From: Aptenodytes patagonicus
Taxonomy: Eukaryota > Chordata > Aves > Sphenisciformes > Spheniscidae
DNA length: 64,000 nt
Assembly: GCF_965638725.1 (NCBI RefSeq)
Contig: NC_134963.1
Coordinates: 13,296,501 to 13,360,500, forward strand
Direction of reading: 5' to 3'
Shown here: positions 47,555 to 60,916 of the stretch, one piece after another
How the letters are laid out: each line of letters starts with the position of its first letter
Position numbering within the stretch: the first letter of the stretch is position 1
Position numbers and translations under genes: made by a program
The notes under the pieces: model-generated
Told to the model about the DNA's origin: nothing
The model's input: only the letters and a program-made list of their open reading frames with translations
Database searches by the model: none

Positions 47555-50500
47555 CTGAAAGCAAAAAAGCCATTTGGCATTGTTTGAATGGTTTTTGGGG
47601 GGTTGTTTTTGGTTTTACTTTGTTGTTTTTTTTTTCTTAAATAAACCCAGAAATTTTACCATCATGATGCACTGAAACAAAAGGAAAGAAACAAAGTAAG
47701 AAAGAAAAAGAAGAAAGAGGAGAAGAAAACAAAAGCACATATCCCTGAAAGAAATCCACAGTAAGAAGAAACTTCTTTTCCCCCTGCTATGATAATGGGA
47801 AGATTTAGAGATCATGCAAAGAGTATCAGCATGCGATTCATGTTAAACAAAAGAGTTCAACAAAGTAAACGGGCAACCAAAGAATCAAAATAACTAAATA
47901 AAAAAAGGTGTAACAGAGGACAAAGCCCTTATTTAACCTTAAAGAGGGGGAGAAAAAAAAAATTAAAAGAAATGGGTATATACATATAAAAAACCCTACA
48001 TAGTCTTTGGAAAGAAAACAAAAATTAAACAAAATCTTAAATGAGTGAATTTTTTAAGCTTCCTTAATAAAGAGGCTGAATGAATGTCACTAAAATAAGC
48101 AAAGAAAAAATCAAGTCAAATCAAATTAAGGGCTTCCGTACAAAGTAAAAACTGGCAAATAAACAAGCTTACCACTTTGAAACTAAAAAAAAAAAGGAAA
48201 AAAGAAAAAAGGAAGAGGGAGGGGAAAAAAGAAAAATCCCTCTGGAAATAAAAGGTATACAGATACTTCTTTGTGTGCTTTTTTTCCCCCTGAAGAAGAT
48301 ATAGCTAATGCGCTCGAGTGACCTCTAATAAATTCCCTGGTGTCTTGCGGATAGCATCCACTTACCCATCAAGAACTCCTCCTTTAGTAGGTAAGGTGTA
48401 AGAAAAAAGGAAGAGCGGGCAACATAAGTCCATCATTAGAGTCTCAAATTACATGAAAAAAACATAAACCCTCTCTTCAATCCACACTGCCAACTGTTCG
48501 CTGGCCTCCTCTATGCAAATGTCATGACTGCTTTTTGTCGGCTTGCTTGTCTCACTTATTATTCATTTTTGTTTCCTTCTGCTTTAAATGAGGCCATCCA
48601 GCCCGTTCCTGGAAGCCAATCGCTTGTGCTGAAAAGTTGCAGCTTGCACTAAATCCCCTTGGGTTTCATGGAAGTGACAAAGGGAACACAAGTGAGGTAA
48701 GAAGTAAAAAAAAAAAAATGTAGAAGAGGAAAAATATCCCCCCCTGTGCTGCACTGGAGACCTATGGGGAAGGGGACGACAGCCCTGCTTCTGCCAGCCT
48801 CTGCATGGGGGTTCCACCATACCCCGGCTGGGTTTTGGTGGGTTGCTGAACCCAACGGGGTCAGCAAGGACCCCAAACCCACATAGACTGCCCTGGGCAG
48901 GGCTGTTGTCTGGGACCCTGAGCACCACCAAGGGGATTTACATCATTTGCGTATTTTATAGTTCAGTTTTAACTCCACTGGCATTTGCCTGAGCAAGTGC
49001 AGAAATGTACCAGCACTGGGAGCAAGGCTATGTTAGTGCTACCGTCTAGGCCTTGCAACAGGGTGAAAATTAGGGCCAAACGTGGACACAGCACGTCTGC
49101 ACTCTTGTGTGGCCTCCTCCTCTTTCACTCAGATGCTCTGCTCTTCTCTTCTCGTTCCCACCCATAAGGTTTGGTTCACGGTCCCCCCAGCTCAGGATAG
49201 TCCTCCAACATGTTCCCAGCAAGCCATGCTCTCTCAAACACCTGCACATGTCTTTACGCCATGCTCTGGGGCACACAATGCCCTCCCTCTGTGCCACACT
49301 CTCCACACTGGGGACCTGGGCCATGCCCTCACAAATCTGGGGTATTCTGAGCACAGAAAACCACACTGCAATGTTGGCAATATCTCAGGGAGCAGAGGAG
49401 ACCTGGATCAGTTGTCACACAGCAGGGACAGGGCCAGTCCCTTCAGAGAGCTTAGCCCTGGACCGGCCGGCATGGGGACAGGGCTCTTTCTCATCCACAG
49501 AGGGGCTACAGACCCAGCCTGTGTCACTGTTTACATGGAGCTCCTTCATCCCATCAGATGGTGTCTTCACATCCACCCCCCTGCTGGTGGCATCTGATCT
49601 GTGTCCCTGGGGGGGGGTGGGTGGGTGTTGCTCTTGACCTAGTTCAAGAGGTGCTAACTGGGACAGGGGCAGCTCACTCAGATACACGTGCTGAACCAGC
49701 AGCGACTGAAACCAGAGTGGAGCTGCCAACACACAGAGCGGCTCTCAGCGGAGAGCACACAGTCCACAGAATGACTGCCCACAACATCCTCACCCTCTGA
49801 AAACACCTGGAGTTGGAGGATCTCCAAGTGCTTCCTGTGTTGCCAGAGAGAGGCGTTACTGTTTCTGGGATAAGGGACAGAGGGACAGGAATGAGTTCAT
49901 TCCAGCAAATCCATACTGGAGTTTGGGACTCCCCCATGCCCACCCCATACTAACTTCTAAGCCATGCTCAGTCCTAACTCGGAGGCATGGGGAGCCCCAG
50001 CAGCAGACGTGGGAAATGAAGTGATCCTTCTTCACTAGCCAGCTTGCACCTTCAACACAGAAGCCCTGGACAGAGCAGAAATGCTTCCCAAATGTTCCCA
50101 ACTAGGAATGAGTGGCAACACACATTGCAATTCCTTATTTCAGCATCTGGTACTGGTCCTTGCTACTTCACTAGGGAAGTGATCGTGCCCCTGTACTTGG
50201 CACTGGTGAGGCCGCACCTCGAATACTGTGTTCAGTTTTGGGCCCCTCACTACAAGAAGGATGTTGAGGTGCTGGAGCGTGTCCAGAGAAGGGCAACGAG
50301 GCTGGTGAGGGGCCTGGAGAACAAGTCTGATGAGGAGCAGCTGAGGGAACTGGGGTTGTTTAGCCTGGAGAAAAGGAGGCTGAGGGGAGACCTCATCGCT
50401 CTCTGCAACTCCCTGAAAGGAGGTTGTAGCGAGGTGGGGGTCGGTCTCTTCTCCCAAGTAACAAGCGATAGAACGAGAGGAAACGGCCTCAAGTTGTGCC

Positions 50501-53500
50501 AGGGGAGGTTTAGATTGGACGTGAGGAAAAATGTCTTTACTGAAAGAGTGGTTAAACATTGGAACAGGCTGCCCAGGGAAGTGGTTGAGTCACCATCCCT
50601 GGAGGTATTTAAAAGACGAGTAGATGAGGCGCTTAGGGACATGGTTTAGTGGGTGGTGGTGTTGGGTCAACGGTTGGACTCAATTATCTTAGAGGTCTTT
50701 TCCAACCTCAATGATTCTATGATTCTATGATTCTCAGCTCTAGCACTTCTCTACCAGTCCTTGTTTACTCCACTAGAAATTGGAATGTCAAAGCAGCATA
50801 AGAGTGACAGGTATCCAGCTCTGTTTTTCACTAATTCTTTCTGAAAACCTGATGCCACATCCAGAGCCCCGAGAGAACTGGCCTCCTTGCTATTGTGCTC
50901 TCCCCAGCCACATCCCAGAAGATACAGGATTGCACTTTCAAATACGGCACCAGATTTTTTTTTTTTTAAAAGATGGGTTATGGTTTGCATTCGATCTGAA
51001 CCCTTACCAAGAGACAACCAGCTTTTGACCACCTTTCATTTACAGGCATAAAACCACCACGTGAAGTACTCCCTGGCTATGGAGGTAGGAAAGGCCTGGA
51101 GCGGGCACGGGGCTGCTCCGAGGGACACTGACCCCAGCATCGCACGCCCAAACACCTTGCTTCTGTTCCCTCCCAGTCTAAACCAAAAGGCCTTTATTTC
51201 TGCCAAGAAATACAGCAGTTTCTTGGCATTTCTAAACCAGCTTTTAAGACTGCCTCTGGGACCTAGGATGCATGCTTTTGCTTTGCCTTCGCTGAAGTCT
51301 TACCTTCAAAGTAGCAACTGTTGTCAGCACATCACAAAATCTATCAAATGACTGGGGATCAACAAGCTCCTCTGTAGCTCAACATCTATGGTAGTAGCAC
51401 TCTGGGAAGAGGCAACATGTGGATATCAGTGAAATATGGACCCCACAGTCCTTGTGAGGGTTGGAGGGTCTGGCTGAGGCAAGGCAGGTGCCAGTGGGGA
51501 CACAGCAGCTTTCCAGCCCCACCATCTTGGGGCACCAGGCTGTAGCCAGTAGCTTCCTGCAGGCTCCGGGGGAGATTTCTGTCCCGCAGCAGGAGCCAGG
51601 ACAAGTCTCAAGGTGCTCGACTTGCCTGTCTGCTTGAGCAAATTCCCTATCATCTGATGACCTTGGCTTTGCTTCAGGTCCCATTTTACTGCTTCTGGAA
51701 GGCATGCCAGCCACACAAGATGGAAACCGAGCGCCACATCTGAAAACACTGTGCGGAGCTCAATTGAATTCTAATGGCTTTTTATTTTTCTAGGGTGTCT
51801 TAAAAGAGTCTGCTCTTTCACAAATCTAATTTTCTCTATGCGAACATTTGGATTTTTTTCCCCCTCTCTAATAAGTAATTAAATAATCTCAGTGAACTTT
51901 GCTTCCTCCAGCTTTCAGCAGGGGACCTACTGCTGCCCTCAAGGGAACCCAAGATATATATTTATTGGATTTTTTGTTTCAAGTCATTATTTAATCAAGA
52001 TGAAGGGGGAGTAGAAATGAGGCCCTCACCCATACTCCAGACTATAATTTTGAGTGCAATCCTAGACCAAGAGGCAGTGCAGTCTAATAGGTTACAAAAA
52101 TACAATCACTACCCGTCTTCCAATTAAACTGAACAAGTCCATTTACTGTGCTGCAAACAGCCCTGAGGCAAGAGATGACTATACATTTTCTCAGCCATAA
52201 GGGGACTGAGACCCATCAACGAGCAGCATGGCACAGCCTCACTTACAGTTGGAGGATTTCTTTCTTGGGTCTTTTTCCTCTTGTTTTGCAACTCACTTCA
52301 AAGTGGAGTTAATTTCTTTTTCAGAGGTGCATAATGTCTCCCTTTCTCTCTTTTTCTATGCATTGTAATAATGAAAGGAGTAAAAAAAAAAACTTGCGTC
52401 AATGACCCTGGCAAGCCTTGCTCTCGGCAAGGGCCCGGCAGACATCTGCTGAGGAGCCGCCAGCATGGGGAACAGCACCTGCCGAGAGCGGCTGCTCAGG
52501 GGAACAAGGCTGTGTGCCTGGCCTGGGGTACATCCATCTTCCAGAGCAGGGGGTTGGGGGGAGGCCTTTGCCTGCAGAAATGGGCTCACCTCTGCTGACG
52601 ATTTACCCCAGCTGAAAAGCCAACCTCTTATTAAGGGAGTACAAAAAACAGCAGTGCTGTAGGAGTACGATATAACCCCTTTTTGCACCATTATGAATCC
52701 CTGACTCAAGGAATATTAAGTGGAAAACATCCTTTTTTTGCTAGATGGAGAGTTCGGGGTGAGGTGCTCTCTACCACAAGGGCTAAGCTAAGTCCAGGAG
52801 CATGGAGGCAATGACACAACCGTCCCTGCAAGGTCAGAGCTTGGGTTATTTGGGGCTGGATGGCAACACTGCTGAGCAGCCTGTCTCACAGATCCATTGC
52901 TAGGGTAAATTCCTGAGAATGCCAGGGAAAGGTTTGTTCCTTTGCAAAGATCTTTTCAGCCTGCTGGGGTGCAGCCAGTGTCACGTGACACAGGCCAGGC
53001 TGTCCCCGGCTTGGCTCAGGCCAGGCTGGCACTGCTTTGGAGCAATGGTTTGCCTTCCACCGCCTCCTTTGGTACCCGGTCTACAGCACGGCCCTCCCAT
53101 GGCTGCAGGCATCTCTCCTTCACCCCGGGCTACTGGTCTTCCTGTGGTCCCAGCGCTGAGCTGCAAATTTGTTAGACAGTAACCAGGGGTAACCTCAGTC
53201 CCCTGGCTGGGAGGGGAGAAAAGGAAAAGGAAAAAGAGAGCAACTTCCATATTTATGGAAGGCTTTGCCTTTCTGCTCTTCAAGGGCCCTGTTTGTTGTC
53301 AGAAACATGCTGCCTAACAGTTAAAAGAATAGCTTTTCCTATGTAAATCAAAACCCAGGCTAGAAAACAGAGAGCAACAGCAAGCCAATACACAGATCTG
53401 CTACAAGGTTCCCCCCTGCACATGCTGTCCCAGCCCCCGCACAGCACCTCCTCACTTCTACCTTTCTGCAGACGCATGAGCACAAAGACAAACAGCGCCA

Positions 53501-56500
53501 TTAGGAACAACCGTACCCCACTGAGCCTCACGGAAAATCTGGCTCAAGCCTATGCTAATTTGTGACATCGTAAACGAGTTTCAGTGGAAGTAAAGGAGCT
53601 GGCAAGGAAAGTGTATGCAGCATGCAGTTATCTTCATCAGGTACAACAAAGGCAATTAGATTCATACCCTGCAGGTATTTATATTGCACCGCTCAACTGA
53701 AAGCGCAGTGGCATGTAATACATCTGTATCAGTGTGGAATAAAGCGTCTGCAGCAGGTTAGGGGTATTCTGTTCAAAAACGGATGCTGCATATTACCCAC
53801 AGTTTCTCTGCATGCTGAGGTGCAGACCCACAATCCTATTCTCAATAGGTGGCTATTGCAGCTGCAAGGGATTAAAGGGAGAATGAGAGGGAGAAGCTTG
53901 GAAATTCACTGCCAAAAAGAAAAAAGTAGCAAGGAACTTTGGGGTGTTTCTGCATGCGTGTGCATGTGTGCGTGCATCAACTTATGCATAAAGACGAGGG
54001 AAAGAAGCAGCAAGGTAGATGCATGGGCAGAGCATTATTTTGTATGCTTTATCCCTCAAATTAGAGGTAGACCTAGTTAGAAATTGTGGTTGTTCCAGTA
54101 GAAAGGAAGGAAAACAAAGCCAGGGGGAGGGGAATGGCAGAATTTACCACAAAATGCTTCAAATTTTCAGAAGAAAAAGAATATAGAATAAAAATTGGCT
54201 TAAAAAGCAAAATCTTTGATTTGGAAGTGCTATAGCATTACCTCATGGGAGTTTGTGTATTGTCTCTCTGTGTCTCTTCTGCATGTTGGGATCCTCCCTG
54301 GACAATCCCTTTCCTTTGGAGATATGACAATGCATCTCCCCAGGTAAGGATGGTTTGGCTTGGAAGCCCAGGCCAGAGGGAAGGGAGTGTCACACACCAA
54401 CCCCCATAGAGGACTGAAACATGGCATTTTTTAATCCCAGTTCTGGAATTTTCCACAAAATCTTTTCTTTTCCAGTAATTTACTTTTGATATGCGATCAA
54501 CATTTTCCTCAAGAGCACGTTTTCATTTCATAACGCATCCAGGCTGCTCTCAAAGCAGATTCTGACAGAACTAAGCTTATTTATAGAGCAACCTTTTAAC
54601 TCACAAAAAGGAAAGGCATCAGAGTTGTGTATAGTCATTAATAAATGAGACTAAAAGTTCCCATTCCATTTTTCCTTTGCCAGTTTTGAGTACATGATAT
54701 TTAATGACCTTATTCAGAAAAATTTCAGGGGCAGCACTTAACCGGGGGCTTCAATTTAAACAAGTGCTTAAATGTACTCTTGAATGATGTCCCAAGAGAG
54801 CGTACTTCTTTTTAGGAACAAAAGGGCACTAGTGGGTTGCATAGTAAAGGTACTGATGCCTTTTAGTCATTGAAATATTTGCCTGTGTTGTTAACCCTTA
54901 CTAGAAAGGATACAGCAGGGGCCTGATGACTTTTACTTTGCATCTATCACTATAAAGCTCTGATTTTCCCTGCCCTGCAGCTTGTGTGCTCATTTACCCC
55001 GAGTGAAGCAAGTGGAAAGGGGAGTGCAGCATGCTTGAGTTTAGCTCATTTTAAAGCTTTTACAATTTTAAATTAGAGTTTACTCTTGCTCAGGGAACAG
55101 AACAGCTGGCAGTCGGCCTCACAGGACTCAGGGAGCCTGGCTTCAGAGAGAGGAAACCTAGTACCAATTAAAAACCAGGCTTAGACTTGAAAACATTTAT
55201 GTAAAATATGCAGCTCGAACAACAGAAAAAAAAGCCCTGGTGACACGATGCAGTCTTTGGCCGGTTGATTTTTGGGAGGAGCTCTTAACTCATTCCTACC
55301 TTCCTAAGTTGACAGAGGGCAACACCCCAGGCTCACGGCAATAAAAGCTTCATAGCTTGCATGTGCACACACACGCCTCTAAGCGTGGTGTGCAGGTTCT
55401 GCTATTCACACTCTACCTTATATGGTTTTATAAGCAATGACTCACATGTGCACTACACACTCAGGAGATGTATATGACGACAGCAAATATGCATATCTAT
55501 AATTCTGAGAGACAGCTTGTGCCTGTCTGTGCCCACATATAATCTCTGTGTATTTTGATCGGAACAGTGTCTGTGCGGGTGAGCGGATAAAGTCTCTCCT
55601 CTTGCTGGCACTCTCTCTCTCATATCTGATGTAGCTACTGCGTATGGCTGAGCTATTTCCAGTTGATGACTGGGCCTAACGGAGAAAATCAGTTCCCCAT
55701 TGTATACCATTTTGGGGCTTGGAAGACTCTGTACTCAAGACACCTCTAACATTACACATCCACACACACAAGTACCAGGTAGATTCTGCACTACCTTGAG
55801 TCCTATGTAGCAATTTATCTCTCCAGAATGCCTATCAGATACTAACACCGTGATCACACCTCTGCTTTGCAGCTACTGGGAACAAAGGGGAATCGTGCCA
55901 TGGGAAAAGGAAGACTTCATATCAATCAGTATCTAATATTTCTCTCTATCTCTTGCTCCCTCAATTCTAAAGCATGTATTATATCATCTCTTTCCATGTA
56001 TATGGAAAAAACATCCCAAGGCACTGAGCCTGATTTTACCCTCGGCTGCACATGCAGTTCCCATTAGCATCAACGAGAGCTGCTCATCAGTTCCAAATTT
56101 GGCCCCTGGGCTTGTCAGTCCAGAGCAACAGTGATCCTAGAAGGATCCTGATAGTCAGAAACATCCCCTGCCAATAATCACCAACTCATTAAATGTAAAT
56201 ATTTCTTTTATATATGTTTGATTCCCTTTCTTCCCCTGAAGGACTAAACTTTTGGACATGAAGACCGGTGAATTAAGTTCACATCCAGCTGAGCAAAGAC
56301 TGCATAACAAACACTTCCCTGTAAAATATCATTGCTGGAGGCCACTTTTTTTTGTTAAATGTCCTCAATTCAGTATTCATAGGCTAGAGCCTTTGCAAAT
56401 TTTTCCCCTCTCCAGCCCCACCCTTGGTGTGAAAGTGCTGAAGGAAGGAATGACTTTAAATACATTGGAGAACAGCACCATTAATAAATAATACAGTTTT

Positions 56501-56612
56501 AACCAACTTTGTCTAACATCGCTATAATTGAGTTATAAAAATTTCATGTCAGATTTCTTGCCCAGATTCCTGTGGCTAGTTCAAGCAAAGAAGCACAGTG
56601 TGTAATACTTAC
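47555..56612 (-). other. SRRM4 intron E6-E7, 9 kb
   Basis: Largest intron in the window, with GTAAGT donor and TTTCAG acceptor. It holds purine-rich low-complexity DNA (about 47640-47760 and 48180-48240), a G-rich tract near 49607-49630 and an antisense CR1 at 50170-50735. No nested exon was supported. Confidence 0.8.
50170..50735 (+). mobile_element. CR1 non-LTR retrotransposon, 5'-truncated, open RT tail
   Basis: About 565 bases with an open frame matching the C-terminal part of the CR1 reverse-transcriptase protein (for example [15 protein letters not shown] and [20 protein letters not shown]), a stop at 50647-50649, then the CR1 3' UTR and three ATGATTCT repeats. Elements of this family are 5'-truncated on insertion and have no poly(A) tail. 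The tail still lacks stops and frameshifts, so it is younger than the copy at 9215. It lies antisense to SRRM4. It cannot move by itself because most of the protein is missing. Confidence 0.95.
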
Positions 56613-56775
56613 TACTTCCTTAGGAGACAGGAAGCTGTACAGTGGGAGGATTTGGCTGGCTTTTTGGCTGGCCTGAACCTCTGCAGAGGAGCTTCGCTTT
56701 GCCATGACCTTTGAGCGATACCGGGAGTGTCTTCGCCGTGTTTTACGCCCTTCCTCCCGAGACCTGGCTCTGTGC
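56613..56775 (-). CDS. SRRM4: SRRM4 coding exon E6
   Basis: 163 nt, donor GTA/GTAAGT, ending at a codon boundary. Encodes HRARSREEGRKTRRRHSRYR, SKVMAKRSSSAEVQASQKAS and QILPLYSFLSPKEV, similar to the mammalian HRGRSPEEGQKSRRRHSRR and LGYLSARGV region. The acceptor is TTCTGGAG, an unusual GAG rather than CAG or TAG; a CAG six bases further in is an alternative that would drop two residues. Confidence 0.9.
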
Positions 56776-57765
56776 CTCCAGAAGACATGAACAGCCAAAC
56801 CGTTATTCCTCGGTATTGCAGAAGTGCCCATTACCAGGTCCATACAAACCCTTGGCAGCTCTGTGCTAGGCCATTGCGTGCGGGAGAAGGTCTTCCACAT
56901 GACTGCTCTGTGAAGTCATGATGGAGAGAAAAGGGGTGTTTTGCTTTTCTATTTTTTTTTTTTTTAAATATTTTGCATCCAGGCTTTGGACCTTAACCTC
57001 GAATTTCAGCTCCAATTCATGATTTTATGTGTGAAAGCATGGCTTGCCTTGAGCCACCAGCCTTGAATATCCCTATGGTAATACACCTCCAAGAAGACAT
57101 GCTCTGCTCTTGCATGAGCACCCCTCCAATTACCGATTGCTTTCCTCCCCCCACTGATCATCAGCTTTTCATAAGAAAATTCCCAATAGTTAGGAGAAGT
57201 GAAGTGGGAGAGTGGGGGTGGTTTGTTCATAAAGTCAAGTGCTTTCAGAAAATATGAAACATAAACTCATGATGTGTATAAAATATGTGACTTGCTATTG
57301 CAGTGATGCCGGGTATAGCACCAGCATCCACTTGGCTGGCCTCAGGATGCATCTGTCATCCACAGGACTGAGATTTTAATCAGGTCAAAGACAGTGGCTA
57401 CAGAATGCCATGGGCAAATATATTTCCATTGCTAAGACCAAGTTTAAGTGTTTCCTGGGACATCAGCAGTACAGAGCCCTGGGGCTGGGGAAGGGAGACT
57501 AGGCTGGAATCAGCTGTCATGGGCTGATCATCAGCCATGGGGATTAGAAGTGACTGCTGGACTGAAAAGCTGCAGCCACTGCTCCGAGCTACAACCCTTC
57601 TATGGCCAGATCACAAGAAGCTCAACCCCCAGTATGTGACATAGCTGCTACCAGAATGGGACGTGGCTCTGCAGAGTTTGTGGGTCACACAGGCTATTGC
57701 AATCACGTCCTTGAGCCCACCGGGAAGCATCACAGGACACCCAGCTCAGGGAGCGGTGACGTTAC
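56776..57765 (-). other. SRRM4 intron E5-E6
   Basis: 990 nt with GTAACG donor. Contains a T-run near 56951-56965. No other feature recognised. Confidence 0.85.
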
Positions 57766-57858
57766 CTGCTTCGGCAGCTGGGGGAGTGGGAGTCGGAGCT
57801 CTCTGCGCGAGAGTGGCGGTGGCGATGGTGATGAGATTTCCGGGTGCGCCCACGAGAG
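57766..57858 (-). CDS. SRRM4: SRRM4 coding exon E5
   Basis: 93 nt, acceptor CTTAAAG, donor AGCAG/GTAACG. Encodes SRGRTRKSHHHRHRHSRAES, SDSHSPSCRS: the histidine-arginine-rich segment matching KSHRHRHHRCPSRSQSSES of mammals. Phase 2 at both ends. Confidence 0.93.
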
Positions 57859-60800
57859 CTTTAAGAAGCAGAGAGGAAAACCACTGTTAGGCTAGCAGAC
57901 TGGGGGGATGCAAGGGCCAGCAGCTGGAAACTGAAGTCAATAACATTCAAATCAGAAAGGAGATCTGCGTTTTAAACCAGAGAGATTGGTGTGTGAAACG
58001 TGCAGGACACCAAGGCATGAGAAATTCTCCATCCCTTCATAGCTACACTGACGTTAAGGCAAGCCATCTTACCGAGATCTATGCTAGCATTTTAACTACA
58101 AGCTATTAGGTTGGCTCTGTAGCCTGCTGGAGGAAGATCTATGGACTAGCATACAGGAGTGCAGCAGGCAGCACCAATCTTTTCTGCTTTCAAGACCTTA
58201 AAGAACTATGTGCTCGCCCGCTCATCTGCTTGCCCTTCATCCTGCAGCCTACCCTAAGACAACCAGGGAACAGCCTGGGACCTTCCCATTGCTGACCCTC
58301 GGGGGAACACTGTCCCTCCAGGCAACCCATCGCAAAGCTGCAACCCTCCCATTTCTTGCTCTAACCCTCTCTGTAGTGCAGGCTCCTTGTTAAAGAACAG
58401 ATGCAGAAGGACAGGCTCCAAATACAGTACTCCGTAACAGCCAGCCTTCCCCACACTCTCTAGGGGGGAGAGTCTAGCCAGTCCTATGGGCAGCTCTTGT
58501 GGTTGCTATATGAAGTACAGCTTCCCTAACTGCAGCCTGCGCTATGCACAGCTCCTGCTTGAGGGGCAGGACCATTTTACCTGGCCTCTTTAGGTGTCCA
58601 GTCACTGCTGCTCCTTTTTCTGACAGGGCCACAGGACAGTTACCAGCAAACCACGCACAGGGACCCAGGTTCCATGCCCCGCTGCGCTTCCCTTTGCTCT
58701 GTTCAGGCTATTACTGATGGATTGCCTGGCCCTATTACTGAAGGGCTGTTGTTGCCCACACCAACAGCTGAAGTCCTGCACGCAGACAGCAGGGTGATGT
58801 GGGTGGCAGGCTACCTGTCACCTTCTGTGCCCATTCCCGCTCATCGTGGCCCGCCACAGCAGTTATTTTAGATCTGGTAGGGTAGCCATCTGCTCAGGCT
58901 GGCATCGCTGTGCCGGCAGGTAAAACTAATGATGGGTTAGCTGGTGGGAACAGTCTGGTTTCATGGCCACACTATGCCAGTCACTGACAGCACTAATACA
59001 ACCTGCCTGGACAGCATTTAGCAGTTTGCTGCTATAAAAACTCAGCAAATCAATTGCTTGAGAACAGCATCTCCTTTAAGACAAAAGGGCAACCTCCAGG
59101 GCAATTGCTTGAACTCTGCTGGGCTGTTTTCTCTGATGCTTTTCACATTAAAAATGTCACTTTCTGGGATCCTCCTTCCTTATTTTCATACAGCTGAAAT
59201 CAGCAACACTGAACATCTCTCCCTCACATGGTGGATTTGTGTGAAAATCCCCGTGTTTGCTCTTCACCCTCTGCATCAGTCCTTCCAGTTTAAGAGTTTT
59301 CCCTTTCTGCAGGAGGAAAAGCTGGTCCTGTGTGATTTAGATAACCAGTTTCTCGACACAAAGACAAGCCAAAGCAGTGAGATTTTACAAAAATCCTGAT
59401 CTGAGTTGGCTCATGGGATCTATCTGATCCACGCCGAGGAGCAATAAGAAGGTTTGCAGAAACCAGGAGTGGCTCAGCTCTGTTTTGTGAGCTGAAAGAT
59501 GAAGGCTAAAACACCCTGGCTGGTTTATCCCCAAAGAGCAATTCTAGCAGCTCGTTTCCCTGGGTCAGTACACTCCAGCAAGGCATCTGATCTTTGTTTT
59601 AACCACACTGTTAGGCTACCACGTACTGGCCAGTGCTACATTGGGTTTGGGAGATGCCTGCTTTTACTGATAACCTAGGAAGCCTCAGTTTTACCATTGA
59701 GATTTCTGGGTGCATAGCAGCTCAGTTTGTGGAAAAAAAAAAAAGAGGTGGTTGTGCTACTGAACATGCAGAAATCATAGAGAAAAGGAGATGGGCTTTT
59801 TGCTTGCAATAGAGATGGCCTGTGCAGGCAGCACAACATGCTCTGCACCTCATGGATTCCCAATCTCTTCAGTCCCAATGGGTACTGGGGTGACACTGGT
59901 GGTGTCAGGGGTTGTCATCCCTCTGTCACCTTTCTGCCTAAGAGCTAAAAGTTGTGTTGGGAAGAATTAAAGAGCAGGTCCTACTAATACCAAAAAACCC
60001 AGCAAATTTCTGTCTGCTAGCTCAGTTTCTGTCTCTAGCAGGGTATCCCAAGTCCAAGCAGAGCCAACCAGGGGTTTGGTGCCCAAGGTTCAGCCCCAGA
60101 ACTGTTTCCTTGCTCTGAAAGCAGGTGAGAAGCCACAAGTTGCAATTCCCAGGAGAAGACAGAGAAGGAAGTGAAAAACAGAGAAGCCTTATAGGCCTTC
60201 CTTCCAGCCCTGAGGAACCACGTTTTATACCATACCCCTTGGATTGTCTGCCCCATAGGACAAGGATTGTTCTCTGCTAACACTCCAGGGCAGATGGGAA
60301 CCTCAACCCCAGATTTTTGCAACCTCCATCACCTCCAGACAATACCTTCTCTTCCCTAATCCCCATTGCCTTCTGCTCGCATTCAGGTATTTGGTTGTAT
60401 TGTCTATCTTGAGTAGCCCCTACTCCTGTAACCTCCAAGAGCAGCAAACAAGGAGGAGCTAAAGCCCTTCTCAGTAAGAGTGTGCCAGCCTGCCATTTGG
60501 GCAGTGGAGGCTGTGGAGCACTGCGCTCCACAGATTTGAGTTCATCTTCTCATGCTGCCCTCATCAGAAAAGCTGGAGTCTCTGCTCAGGACTGGATGAA
60601 CAAGACACTGTACATCCTTGTGAGATACAAAGAAAGTACTGAATGAGGTGGCACAAAAGAGAGGGAGAGGAAAGATCTCCAGCCTCTACAAACCCTTTTC
60701 CATTCCAGCAAAACCAGAATTGCTCGTTTTAGCTGCGAAATAATCCTGAGAATCGCTTAGGGCTGTGCAGCCGGTGTTAGCTCCAGGGGACCCACCACAT

Positions 60801-60865
60801 CAAGCACTTCCTAGCCCCACAGCTCTGCACAGGCAGGGCAGGGAACACCATGAATCACTACTTAC
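57859..60865 (-). other. SRRM4 intron E4-E5
   Basis: 3.0 kb with GTAAGT donor. No repeat family, RNA gene or extra exon recognised. Confidence 0.8.
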
Positions 60866-60916
60866 TGTTTTTTGTGTTTTCTTTCTTCCTTTCTCTTACT
60901 TTTAGGGCTTGAAGAA
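60866..60916 (-). CDS. SRRM4: SRRM4 coding exon E4 (51 nt)
   Basis: 51 nt, acceptor TTATTTAG, donor AACA/GTAAGT. Encodes SSPKSKRKEERKHKK plus flanking split codons, matching SSPKSKRRDEKRHKKQ in mammals. Phase 2 at both ends. Confidence 0.9.

Noticed and set aside
50044-50169. N-terminal part of the 201-codon frame over the CR1
   Set aside because: These codons come from flanking host sequence that happens to be open; only the part from about 50170 is CR1.
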